Source: an uncultured Cohaesibacter sp.
GTDB lineage: Bacteria; Pseudomonadota; Alphaproteobacteria; Rhizobiales; Cohaesibacteraceae
NCBI RefSeq assembly: GCF_963678225.1
Contig: NZ_OY782764.1
Location: 1,679,001-1,743,000 of the forward strand
DNA: 64,000 bases
Direction: 5' to 3'
Shown: positions 37,170 to 45,555 of the stretch, piece after piece
Layout of the letters: every line of letters begins with the position of its first letter
Numbering within the stretch: the first letter of the stretch is position 1
Notes under the pieces: generated by a model
What the model was told of the DNA's origin: nothing
The model's database searches: none
What the model saw: only the letters and a program-made list of their open reading frames with translations
Made by a program: the position numbers and the translations under genes

Positions 37170-38090
37170 TCAATTGGGAGAAAGCCGCTTGCGTTCTGCA
37201 GCGGCTTTTTTCATTTCCGCAATCAGACACTTCACCATGGCATCGGTGAAAATCGAACGCGGATGGTCTGCGCCAAAGACAGCATAGGTTCTGAAACTGG
37301 TCGGCTCTGCCAAGCGGCGCACGACGATGCTCGGATGCTGCTGCGGGCCTGCAAGAGAAAGTTCATCCATGATCGCAACTCCGAGCCCTTGCGCCACAAG
37401 GGTGGAAACCGTCTGCCCGGTGCGGGCAACCACCGAATAGGACACATCCAGCCCGGCTTCGGCGAAAGGGGCCATAAGCAATTGCCCATATGGATCTGTT
37501 TGCTCGATGCCCACCAACCGCTCTTTGGCAAGGTCACGCACCGATAGCATCTCTTTTTGTACCAGAGGATGATCTGCGGGCAGAATGGCAAATAGCTGGC
37601 CGCTATAAAGAGGCTGGACGGTGAGACCCGGATGGTCCAGGCGGTAGCTCATGGCCACCAATTCCCCCTTTTGCAGCAATAGATAATCGATGGCCTCCTC
37701 AATCTTGATCGTGTTGAGATGTAGCTCAAGGCCGGGAAACTGGTCATGCAGCGCCCTGACGGCACTGGGCAGCACATGGTGAGCAATAGATGGAACAGCG
37801 CCAAAGGAAACACGTCTGTTTTCTCCCTGCTTCAATCCATCAATGGCCTGATGCAGATTTTCGACAGAATGAAAAACCGAAGCAATCTGCTCAAAGATGT
37901 CGCGAGCTTCCTCGGTGGGCGAATAGCGCCCGTGAATGCGCGAGAACAGCCGAATGCCGAGCTGATCCTCGGTATATTTCATCACGCGGCTGATGCCCGG
38001 CGCCGATACATTCAGCAACTCGGCAGCCCCCTTTACCGTTCCGGCCACCATGATGGCGCGTATGACTTCAATCTGTCGCAAGGTCAGCAT
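37170..38090 (-). CDS. LysR family regulator of the HMGL-like operon
   Basis: 306 aa from ATG 38090. The N-terminal winged HTH (LTLRQIEVIRAIMVAGTVKG, then VSAPGISRVMKYTEDQLGIR) is followed by a type-2 periplasmic-binding-fold effector domain. It resembles CbbR/OccR-like regulators in which the DNA-binding domain carries PGISR. It is divergent from the HMG-CoA-lyase-like gene and has a T-N11-A site in the gap. The last codons (KKAAAERKR) encode, on the other strand, the terminator of the upstream TRAP operon. Confidence 0.9.
   Translation of the reverse strand: MLTLRQIEVIRAIMVAGTVKGAAELLNVSAPGISRVMKYTEDQLGIRLFSRIHGRYSPTEEARDIFEQIASVFHSVENLHQAIDGLKQGENRRVSFGAVPSIAHHVLPSAVRALHDQFPGLELHLNTIKIEEAIDYLLLQKGELVAMSYRLDHPGLTVQPLYSGQLFAILPADHPLVQKEMLSVRDLAKERLVGIEQTDPYGQLLMAPFAEAGLDVSYSVVARTGQTVSTLVAQGLGVAIMDELSLAGPQQHPSIVVRRLAEPTSFRTYAVFGADHPRSIFTDAMVKCLIAEMKKAAAERKRLSPN
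37182..37211 (+). terminator. Terminator of the TRAP operon, inside the lysR coding end
   Basis: AAGCCGCT and AGCGGCTT form a perfect 8-bp stem with a 10-nt loop, running into six T. It is 36 nt after the large-permease stop and lies wholly within the final codons of the convergent LysR gene. Confidence 0.85.
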
Positions 38091-38116
38091 GGGTAACTCC
38101 GCTCGCAAAAATTAAC

Positions 38117-38131
38117 ATCATGTTTGCTGAT
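38117..38131. promoter_or_regulatory. LysR-box candidate (T-N11-A)
   Basis: ATCATGTTTGCTGAT has ATCA and TGAT arms and fits T-N11-A exactly. It is in the AT-rich gap between the divergent lysR gene and the HMGL-like gene, 26 bp from the lysR start. Confidence 0.45.
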
Positions 38132-38226
38132 ATAACAAAATAGATATTTTTATTTAATTACCCAAACGGTTAAATTTGAAAGACAGGGCCAGAGTCTCTG
38201 GCCAGATGCCAACGGGGAGGGAAGGC

Positions 38227-39156
38227 ATGTTTGCGTTCGACGGATGCGTTCTGATCGAAGACGAATTCTTGCGCGATGGCTTGCAGAATGAAAAGCGCAC
38301 ATTTTCGGTAGAAGAAAAACTCGGCTTCATCACCCAGTTGGAAGACGCTGGCGTTAGCCGCATCCAGATCGGCTCCTTCGTTCACCCCAAGTGGGTGCCA
38401 CAGATGGCAAATACCGATGAACTGTTTACGCGCTTAAAGCCCAGGGAAGGCGTAACCTACACCGCGCTCGTGCTCAACGGTGCCGGTCTTGATCGGGCTC
38501 TTGCTGTCGGGGTGAAGCATCTTTCCATTTCTGTATCGGCATCAGAGACCCATTCGCAGAAAAATACCAACCGCTCTGTTGACGAGGGCCGCGCCAAAAT
38601 CAAGCCGGTCATCGAGAAGGCGCTTGGTGAAGGCATCATGGTCCGGGCCGGTATTCAGTCGGCGCTCGGGTGTGGTTTTGAAGGCCATATCGATCCGGAT
38701 CGTGTGTGCGAAATCGCCCGCGACTTTGCCGCTATGGGCGTACAGGAAATCAACATCGCTGATACCGCAGGATTGTCCAACCCACGGGCCGTCTATGAGC
38801 TGTGCTGTCGCTTGCATGATGAGATCCGGGCTGATGTCAACCTGTCTTTGCATCTGCATGACACCCGCGGCCTTGGCATCGCCAATTTCGTTGCCGGTTT
38901 GCATGCTGGTGTCCGTGTTTTTGATGCGGCGGCGGGAGGTCTTGGCGGATGTCCCTTCGTACCCAAGGCAACCGGCAACATAGCAACAGAAGATGTAGCT
39001 TTTGCCTGCGAGGAAATGGGCATCGAAACCGGAATCAACTGGCAGATGCTCAAGGCGCCGGTTGAACAGGCAGAAGCCTTACTGGAGCGGACGCTCCCGG
39101 GCCGCATGGCCCACATGCCACCACCACCCTGGGCGCAACTCTCGGAGGAAAAGTGA
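38227..39156 (+). CDS. HMG-CoA lyase-like enzyme (DRE-TIM family)
   Basis: TIM-barrel carbon-carbon lyase, 309 aa from ATG 38227 (GGGGAGGG about 8 nt upstream). Catalytic features of hydroxymethylglutaryl-CoA lyases are present: R16-D17 in LRDGLQNE, the metal histidines H209 and H211 in LHLHDTRG, the GGLGGCPF cysteine loop (C242) and N251. It first serves a four-gene operon with a TIM-barrel isomerase, an acylating aldehyde dehydrogenase and a ThDP enzyme; no leucine-catabolism genes are present. HMG-CoA cleavage is therefore not assured; a related 3-hydroxy-3-alkyl acyl-CoA is possible. Confidence 0.88.
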   Translation: MFAFDGCVLIEDEFLRDGLQNEKRTFSVEEKLGFITQLEDAGVSRIQIGSFVHPKWVPQMANTDELFTRLKPREGVTYTALVLNGAGLDRALAVGVKHLSISVSASETHSQKNTNRSVDEGRAKIKPVIEKALGEGIMVRAGIQSALGCGFEGHIDPDRVCEIARDFAAMGVQEINIADTAGLSNPRAVYELCCRLHDEIRADVNLSLHLHDTRGLGIANFVAGLHAGVRVFDAAAGGLGGCPFVPKATGNIATEDVAFACEEMGIETGINWQMLKAPVEQAEALLERTLPGRMAHMPPPPWAQLSEEK

Positions 39157-40001
39157 TGCGTGACTATTCTTTAGCTTATTTGACAGTGCCGGGCGTAACG
39201 CCGCCCGAGCAGGTCGAAATCGCCGCGAAAGCGGGCTTCAGCCATGCCAGTTTCCGCCTTATCCATCTGGGTGTCGCCGGAGAGCCGGAGATCAACCCGA
39301 CCGATCCCGCCATTATCAGCGCAACCAAGAAGGCGATGCAGGACACGGGCATCAAATGCATCGATGTGGAACTGGCCAAGATTCATCGCGATATTGAGCC
39401 GGAGAGCTTTGTGCCAGCCTTTGAGGCAGGGGCAGAGCTGGGGGCTACACAGGTTATCTGCTCGGCCTGGACCGATGTGCGCAACGATCGCGGCTATATT
39501 GTCGAGCAATTTGCTCACATCTGCTCACTGGCCGAACCGTTTGGCTTGACGATCAATCTAGAATTTCCCGCCTTTTCGCGTTTGGCAACACTGGATGAAT
39601 GCGTGGAAATTCTGGAGCTTGCGGGCTGTCCCAATCAGGGGCTGCTGGTTGATACGCTCTATATGCATTTCAACAAATGCCCGCTATTTGCGCTTGAACG
39701 GGTGCCCAGCGAATGGATCAATTTCCTGCATGTCTGCGACGCCGACGACGTTGCTTATACCAAGGATGAAATGATCCACATCGCCCGTGATGCCCGGCTT
39801 TATCCCGGCGAAGGGGCGATTGATTTTTCCGTCATCAACTATCTGTTCCCAAACCTGCCGCTGTCCATTGAGCTCCCCAATGCGGAACGCTCGGCCAGCC
39901 TGGGTCACGAACAGCATGCACGCAACTGCCTCGAGGCTGCCAAGGCGGTCTTCGAGGGTGGGTCGCAATTTGCCGATCAACAAAATGGATTGGCAGGCTG
40001 A
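39156..40001 (+). CDS. Sugar phosphate isomerase/epimerase family protein (AP-endonuclease-2 TIM barrel)
   Basis: Soluble TIM barrel, 281 aa. The start ATG 39156 overlaps the previous stop (TGATG) and has CGGAGGAA upstream. Metal-ligand-like residues lie in INLEFPAFSR, LLVDTLYMHFN, FLHVCDADDV and LSIELPNAER, spaced as in this superfamily. Members isomerise or dehydrate sugars, inositols and hydroxypyruvate; the exact reaction is unknown. Tight coupling to the HMGL-like gene says it belongs to the same pathway. Confidence 0.82.
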   Translation: MRDYSLAYLTVPGVTPPEQVEIAAKAGFSHASFRLIHLGVAGEPEINPTDPAIISATKKAMQDTGIKCIDVELAKIHRDIEPESFVPAFEAGAELGATQVICSAWTDVRNDRGYIVEQFAHICSLAEPFGLTINLEFPAFSRLATLDECVEILELAGCPNQGLLVDTLYMHFNKCPLFALERVPSEWINFLHVCDADDVAYTKDEMIHIARDARLYPGEGAIDFSVINYLFPNLPLSIELPNAERSASLGHEQHARNCLEAAKAVFEGGSQFADQQNGLAG

Positions 40002-40037
40002 GCGCCGCCAGAGAATTGATTTTTAGGGAGAGGACTT

Positions 40038-41444
40038 ATGGCACGAGAAATAACCGAACAGGAAAAACAAACGGTCGCTGAAATGATTGAGCGCGCCCGT
40101 GCGGCCATGGAAGAAATCAAGGATTATGATCAGGCACAGGTGGATCGTCTGGCACAGGCCCTTGGCTGGAACTGCGGCAATGAGAAGACTTTTGTCCGCA
40201 TCGCCCAAATGGGCGTGGATGAAAGCGGCATCGGCGACCGCGCCGGACGCGCAGGCAAACGCTTCAAGATTCTCGGCGTTCTGCGCGATGCTCTGCGTCA
40301 GAAGTCCGTTGGTGTGATCGAGGTGGATGAAGCCAAAGGGCTGACCAAGATTGCCAAACCGGCTGGCGTCATCGCTTCGCTGATTCCGACTACCAACCCC
40401 GAGCTGACCCCGCCGGTCACTGGTATCTATGCCATCAAGTGCAAGAATGCCGTTATCTTCTCGCCGCATCCACGCGCCAAGAAAACCACGGCTGAAATGG
40501 TTCGCGTGATGCGTGAAACCTGCAAGAAACTGGGCGCTCCGGAAGATTTGTTCCAGTGTGTGGCTGAGCCTTCCATTCCCATGACCAACGAGTTGATGGC
40601 CGAATGTGACGTCACTTTCGCAACCGGTGGCAAGCCGATGGTGCAGGCCGCCTATTCCTCAGGTAAACCCGCCTATGGCGTGGGCGCTGGCAACTCCACC
40701 ATGGTGATCGACGAAACCGCCGATGTGGAAATCGCAGCCATGAACAGCCGTATTTCAAAAACCTCGGACTTCGGCTCCGGCTGCTCGGCAGACGGCAACC
40801 TTGTTATCTCCGAACAGATCTATGATGACATGAAGGCGGCCCTCATCAAGGAAGGTGGCTATCTCTGCAATGCCGAGGAAAAGGAAAAGATCAAGAAAGC
40901 CCTCTGGAAGGATGATGGGGGACGGCGCGTAGAAACCGTTGCCATTTCTGCTCAGCGCATTGCCGAATTTGCTGGCTTTGAAATTCCTGAAGACCGCAAA
41001 TTCATCATGGTCGAGCAGAATGAAATCGGTAAGGAGCATAAATTCTCCGGTGAGAAGCTCTGTGTCGTCATGGCGCTATACAAGTTCAAGGATTTCGACG
41101 ACGCCATGGCCAAGATCCGTGCCATCTATGAAGTCGGCGGCAAGGGCCATTCCTGTGGCATCTATTCCAACGATGACGACCGCATCCTGCGACACGCCAT
41201 GAATGCTCCGGTCAGCCGTGTGATGGTGCGCCAGCCACAATCCAAGGCCAATGCTGGCAGCTTCGAAAATGGCATGCCAATGACCAGCTCGCTGGGCTGC
41301 GGCATCTGGGGTGGCAACATCACCAACGAGAATGTGTCGCTCAAGCATTACATGAATGTCACTTGGGTTGCCCGTCCAATTCCTGCGGATCGCCCCTCTG
41401 ATGAAGAGCTGTTTGGTGAATTCTACAACACGGAGACCATGTGA
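40038..41444 (+). CDS. Acylating aldehyde dehydrogenase family protein (SauS/EutE-like)
   Basis: CoA-dependent aldehyde dehydrogenase, 468 aa, the length of acylating acetaldehyde or sulfoacetaldehyde dehydrogenases. The catalytic cysteine is C249 in DFGSGCSADGN; the dinucleotide site includes VIASLIPTTNP and FATGGKPMVQAA. These enzymes interconvert an aldehyde, CoA and NAD(P)+ with an acyl-CoA. The ThDP enzyme overlapping its stop codon could supply the aldehyde by decarboxylating a 2-oxo acid. The sequence style recalls SauS (sulfoacetaldehyde), but no other sulfonate gene is nearby. Confidence 0.87.
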   Translation: MAREITEQEKQTVAEMIERARAAMEEIKDYDQAQVDRLAQALGWNCGNEKTFVRIAQMGVDESGIGDRAGRAGKRFKILGVLRDALRQKSVGVIEVDEAKGLTKIAKPAGVIASLIPTTNPELTPPVTGIYAIKCKNAVIFSPHPRAKKTTAEMVRVMRETCKKLGAPEDLFQCVAEPSIPMTNELMAECDVTFATGGKPMVQAAYSSGKPAYGVGAGNSTMVIDETADVEIAAMNSRISKTSDFGSGCSADGNLVISEQIYDDMKAALIKEGGYLCNAEEKEKIKKALWKDDGGRRVETVAISAQRIAEFAGFEIPEDRKFIMVEQNEIGKEHKFSGEKLCVVMALYKFKDFDDAMAKIRAIYEVGGKGHSCGIYSNDDDRILRHAMNAPVSRVMVRQPQSKANAGSFENGMPMTSSLGCGIWGGNITNENVSLKHYMNVTWVARPIPADRPSDEELFGEFYNTETM

Positions 41445-43240
41445 TGAACGACCAGAGCATTCCCAACAAGGAAAAGACAGTCGCCAGTCACCTCGTGAAA
41501 TATCTCGAGGCGCGTGGTGTCGAGCATATCTTTGGCCTGTGTGGCCATACCAACATTGCAGTCCTCGCAGCTTTGGCTGATTCCGACATAGAGTTCGTGA
41601 CCGTGCGTCACGAACAGATCAGTGCGCATGCGGCTGATGGGTATGCCCGTGTTACGGGCAAGGCCTCCGTCGTTCTGTCACACCTGTCCCCCGGCCTGAC
41701 CAATGCGACGACCGGTGTCGCCAACGCGGCGCTGGACTGCACCCCGATGGTGGTGATTGCCGGTGACATCCCCAGTTACTATTACGGCAAACACCCCCAT
41801 CAGGAGGTCAACCTGCACGCTGATGGTGCGCAATATGAAATCTATCGTCCTTTCGTGAAACGGGCCTGGCGTGTTGATACGCCGGAGCTGTTCCCCGAAA
41901 TCATGGAAAAGGCCTTTGCTCTGGCAGAAAGTGGCCAACCCGGCCCTGTTCTGGTCAATGTGCCGATGGATTTCTTCTCCGTTGAAATCGATCCGGCCCT
42001 GTGGCAACGGCAGATGGCCAATGCAAAGACGCTGATCAAGCCTTCCATTGATGACGAAACGGCACGCGCTATTGTCGAACGTCTCATCAATGCCAAGAAC
42101 CCGGTCATTTATGCCGGCGGTGGCGTCATGTTGTCTCGTGCGTTCGATGAGTTGCGCGAACTGGTCGATCATCTTGATCTGCCGGTTGCCTATTCTCTCA
42201 TGGGCAAGGGGGCCGTCCCGGATACGCATCCGCTGGTGCTGGGAATGACCGGCTTCTGGGGTACTCCGCTCACTAACCAGACCACGCTCAATGCGGACTG
42301 GATTCTGGGCCTCGGGACACGCTTCAAGGAAGCGGACTGTTCGTCCTGGTATCCCGACTATACCTTCAATATCGGTGAAGGGGCTTCAAAGCTCATTCAC
42401 ATCGATATCGAGCCGCAGGAAATCGGCCGCAACTATCCGGTCGAGATCGGTGCTGTGGCAGACCTCAAGTCCGCCTTGAAGGTGCTCGTGCGGGTGGCAA
42501 AGGAAATGAAGCCCGAGGGCATCAACCGGCCCGAGCTGCGCAAGGTTATCGATGATTTCCGCAAGGATTTCGCCAAATCCAATCTGGAGATGCAGCAGTC
42601 CGACGCCTTCCCGATGATGCCGGAACGCATTCTGGCTGATTTGCGGGATGTCATGCCGGACGATGCCATCCTGACCTCCGATGTGGGCTGGAACAAGAAC
42701 GGTGTTGCCCAGCAGTTTGATATCCGCACACCGGGCACAGCCCTTATTCCGGGCGGTTTTGCAACCATGGGCTTTGGCCCTCCGGCAGCCGTTGGCGCCA
42801 AGATTGCCGCGCCGGACAAGGTGGTCATCAGCCTCGTCGGTGATGGTGGCTTCGGGCAGAACCCGGCTGTTCTTGCAACCGCTGCGGAAATGCAGCTGCC
42901 GGTGATCTGGGTGGTCATGAACAACAACGCGTTCGGCACCATCGCAGGCTTGCAGCTGGCCCACTATGGTCTCAACTATGGCACCCTGTTCCCCAAAGCA
43001 GATACGCCCGTTGAGCAGTTGCCTGACTATGCCGCCGTTGCTCGCGCTTACGGCTGCGAAGGCGTGCGCGTCAAATCTGCCGCTGAGTTCAAACCGGCTC
43101 TTGAAGCGGCCATCGCCAGCGGGCGCCCGACGGTGCTCGATGTGGCCATGATCAACAACCCGACCCCAACCTCGGGCCACTGGAATATCCTCGACATCTA
43201 CTCACCGCAAGGTGGCGTAGGGCACGTGGCAACCAATTAA
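41444..43240 (+). CDS. Thiamine-diphosphate-dependent enzyme, acetolactate synthase/2-oxo acid decarboxylase type
   Basis: 598 aa from ATG 41444, which overlaps the aldehyde dehydrogenase stop (TGATG). The cofactor-activating glutamate is E57 in VRHEQ; the ThDP-magnesium motif runs from GDGG (466-469) to NNN (493-495). There is no ilvN-type regulatory subunit gene, so it is not the biosynthetic acetolactate synthase. Candidates are a catabolic decarboxylase, a carboligase such as glyoxylate carboligase, or an Xsc-like enzyme. The operon ends in the very strong terminator at 43257. Confidence 0.9.
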   Translation: MNDQSIPNKEKTVASHLVKYLEARGVEHIFGLCGHTNIAVLAALADSDIEFVTVRHEQISAHAADGYARVTGKASVVLSHLSPGLTNATTGVANAALDCTPMVVIAGDIPSYYYGKHPHQEVNLHADGAQYEIYRPFVKRAWRVDTPELFPEIMEKAFALAESGQPGPVLVNVPMDFFSVEIDPALWQRQMANAKTLIKPSIDDETARAIVERLINAKNPVIYAGGGVMLSRAFDELRELVDHLDLPVAYSLMGKGAVPDTHPLVLGMTGFWGTPLTNQTTLNADWILGLGTRFKEADCSSWYPDYTFNIGEGASKLIHIDIEPQEIGRNYPVEIGAVADLKSALKVLVRVAKEMKPEGINRPELRKVIDDFRKDFAKSNLEMQQSDAFPMMPERILADLRDVMPDDAILTSDVGWNKNGVAQQFDIRTPGTALIPGGFATMGFGPPAAVGAKIAAPDKVVISLVGDGGFGQNPAVLATAAEMQLPVIWVVMNNNAFGTIAGLQLAHYGLNYGTLFPKADTPVEQLPDYAAVARAYGCEGVRVKSAAEFKPALEAAIASGRPTVLDVAMINNPTPTSGHWNILDIYSPQGGVGHVATN

Positions 43241-43256
43241 ACCTATCCACCCACTG

Positions 43257-43299
43257 GAGTGTTTTGCGTTGGACTTTCAACGTAAAACACTCTTTTTTT
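43257..43299 (+). terminator. Strong rho-independent terminator of the HMGL-like operon
   Basis: GAGTGTTTT-CGTTG and CAACG-AAAACACTC pair over 14 bp with one internal G-T position and a 6-nt loop, followed by seven T. It separates the ThDP gene from quiC. Confidence 0.92.
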
Positions 43300-43362
43300 A
43301 GTCCATTAGGCTGGTGCACGGATTTAGACTGTGCATCGGGCCGATGGCATGCTAGTTTCAAT

Positions 43363-43376
43363 GTACTAGCCGGTAC
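43363..43376. promoter_or_regulatory. GTAC-N6-GTAC operator candidate, copy 2
   Basis: GTACTAGCCGGTAC, extended to ATGTAC/GTACAT, lies 37 bp before the quiC start. It shares half-sites and spacing with the site at 33249-33262, and its distance to the start codon is nearly identical (38 and 37 bp). Confidence 0.65.
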
Positions 43377-43413
43377 ATTTATAATATGAATGCAACAGCT
43401 TGGGAGGGCTGCC

Positions 43414-45306
43414 ATGAAAACATCGATTTCGACCGTCTCCATTGCAGGGGATCTCAGCGAGAAGCTGACGGCTATTGCAGCAGCCGGTTTTAACGGGATC
43501 GAAATTTTCGAGCAGGATTTCATAACCTTTGACGGGTCTCCTGAAACTGTTGGCAAATTGGTCCGTGATCATGGTCTGACCATCGATCTTCTACAGCCCA
43601 TGCGCGATTTTGAAGGCTTCTCCGGTGCCGCGCGTACCCGCGCGTTTGATCGCGCTGAACGCAAGTTCGATCTAATGGAACAACTGGGCACGGACCTGCT
43701 TCTGGTGAGCTCGTCTGATCATCCCGAAGCGTTGGGCGGTATCGAGCAGATTGCTGAGGATTTCCGCGAACTGGGCGAACGCGCAGCCAAGCGCGGCTTG
43801 CGTATTGGCTATGAAGCCCGCGCCTGGGGACGGGTCATCTCTGACTATCGCGACGCTTGGGAAGTGGTCCGCATGGCCGATCATGATTCTGTCGGCCTCA
43901 TTCTCGATAGCTTCCATATTCTGGCGCGCAACAACCCACTCAATGCCATCCGTTCCATTCCCGGTCAGCGGATTTTCCATGTGCAACTGGCCGATGCACC
44001 CAAGATCGAAATGAATCTGGAATATTGGTCCCGCCACTTCCGCACCATGCCGGGAGAGGGGGAACTGGATCTGCTCTCCTTCATGTCATCGGTTGCGGCC
44101 ACGGGCTATAAAGGGCCAATCGCCCTTGAGATCCTCAACGATCAGTTCCGCAGCGGCAGGCCGCGCGCCATTGCCGTTGACGGTCAGCGCTCGCTGCTCA
44201 ACCTGATGGACAAGGTGCGTCAGGCCGAACCTCATCTGGCGCTCAATGTGCCCAAGATGCCGGTGCGCGAACCGATCCGCGGCGTGGAATTCGTGGAATT
44301 TGCTGCCAGCGACAAGGATGCTGGCAATCTGGCCCAGATGCTTTCGGCTCTGGGCTTTGTCGCCACGGCCAAGCATATCGCCCGCGAGGTGACCCTCTGG
44401 CAACAGGGTGACATCAAACTGGTGGTCAACACCTCAAAAGAGGGCTTCGCTCATTCAGCCTATGTCATGCATGGGCTTTCGGTGTGTGACATCGGGCTGT
44501 TGGTAGATGATGCCTCGGCGGCGGCAGAACGCGCCCGTATTCTTGGCGCCAGCCCCTTTATGCAGAAGCGTCTCGTCGGGGAGCTTAATATTCCCGCAGT
44601 GCGTGGCGTGAGCGGCTCGGTCCTGCATTTGCTGGATCGTTCAAGCCCACTGGCCAAGGTCTGGTCAGTGGAGTTCGAACCGATTGAGGAGGAGATCAAC
44701 ACCAGTGGCGTGGGGTTGACGACCATCGACCATGTGGCACAAGTCGTCAATGACGAGGACATGCAGACATGGACGCTTTTCTACGAGTCGATCTTTGCCC
44801 TTGATAAAACCCCTCTGGTTGACGTGTCCGACCCAAGCGGCTTTGTACATAGCCGTGCGATCCAGAGCTCGGATGGAGCCTTCCGATTAACGCTCAATGG
44901 CGTGCAGACCCACCGAACCTTCGCTGGGCGCTTTGTTGCCGACAGCTCGGGTTCCTCAGTTCAGCACCTTGCCTTCAGAACGGACAATCTGTTGGAAACC
45001 GCCACCAAGCTGAAAGAGCGCGGCTTCGAACCCCTGCCGATTTCGGAAAATTATTATGCAGATTTGGCCACCCGCTTCGATCTGGATGACGATTTCCTCA
45101 AGCAACTGAGCGAGGCCAACATCTTCTATGATGAAGATGAAAACGGCGCCTATCTCCAGCTTTATAGTCGCCCCTATGGGGATGGTTTCTTCTTCGAGAT
45201 CGTCGAAAGGCGGGCCAATTACCATAAATATGGCGCTCCCAATGCTGCCTATCGCACTGCTGCGCTCAAACGGCTTTCGCGGCCATCGGGCATACCCCGA
45301 AAATAG
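43414..45306 (+). CDS. quiC: 3-dehydroshikimate dehydratase fused to an HPPD-like VOC domain
   Basis: Converts 3-dehydroshikimate to protocatechuate; 630 aa from ATG 43414 with GGGAGGG upstream. The N-terminal TIM barrel (1-270) has the metal residues expected for QuiC1-type enzymes: E134 in YEARAWG, D165, Q191 and E239. The C-terminal half (about 285-615) is a 4-hydroxyphenylpyruvate-dioxygenase-like vicinal-oxygen-chelate module with an apparent iron triad H440, H518 and E595; its role in QuiC proteins is unknown. It stands as its own unit behind a copy of the TetR-type operator and before a terminator. No protocatechuate ring-cleavage genes are in the window. Confidence 0.93.
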   Translation: MKTSISTVSIAGDLSEKLTAIAAAGFNGIEIFEQDFITFDGSPETVGKLVRDHGLTIDLLQPMRDFEGFSGAARTRAFDRAERKFDLMEQLGTDLLLVSSSDHPEALGGIEQIAEDFRELGERAAKRGLRIGYEARAWGRVISDYRDAWEVVRMADHDSVGLILDSFHILARNNPLNAIRSIPGQRIFHVQLADAPKIEMNLEYWSRHFRTMPGEGELDLLSFMSSVAATGYKGPIALEILNDQFRSGRPRAIAVDGQRSLLNLMDKVRQAEPHLALNVPKMPVREPIRGVEFVEFAASDKDAGNLAQMLSALGFVATAKHIAREVTLWQQGDIKLVVNTSKEGFAHSAYVMHGLSVCDIGLLVDDASAAAERARILGASPFMQKRLVGELNIPAVRGVSGSVLHLLDRSSPLAKVWSVEFEPIEEEINTSGVGLTTIDHVAQVVNDEDMQTWTLFYESIFALDKTPLVDVSDPSGFVHSRAIQSSDGAFRLTLNGVQTHRTFAGRFVADSSGSSVQHLAFRTDNLLETATKLKERGFEPLPISENYYADLATRFDLDDDFLKQLSEANIFYDEDENGAYLQLYSRPYGDGFFFEIVERRANYHKYGAPNAAYRTAALKRLSRPSGIPRK

Positions 45307-45339
45307 CACCCTCAATCAGCAAGTGCGCCCTGCATTCTG

Positions 45340-45381
45340 AAAAAGCCCTCTGTTCCAAAGCGGATCAGGGGGCTTTTTGTT
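45340..45381 (+). terminator. Terminator of quiC
   Basis: AAAAAGCCC and GGGCTTTTT form a 9-bp stem with a loop of about 20 nt, followed by GTTT. It lies 34 nt after the quiC stop. Confidence 0.7.
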
Positions 45382-45509
45382 TCGGCAGCCTTCGAAGGCT
45401 TTTAAGAATTTCGTTTTGCCTGAGTCGTACCTTAATTCTAGCGGGCACGGGTGCTATGCAGAAAATGCAAGCTCTTCTGCATTGACTCAAGGGAAATCCA
45501 CAACATATA

Positions 45510-45528
45510 TGCACTTATTATAAGTACA
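45510..45528. promoter_or_regulatory. MarR-type operator candidate
   Basis: TGCACTTATTATAAGTACA is a palindrome with one mismatched pair (core ACTTA-TTA-TAAGT), 28 bp before the MarR gene and embedded in AT-rich promoter-like sequence. This is where an autorepressing MarR protein would bind. Confidence 0.6.
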
Positions 45529-45555
45529 CATATAATCTGATCCCTAGAGGTTTGC

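Noticed and set aside
40038-43240. Sulfoacetaldehyde metabolism (SauS plus Xsc)
   Set aside because: The two enzymes resemble those families loosely, but there is no sulfonate transporter, phosphotransacetylase or sulfite exporter nearby.
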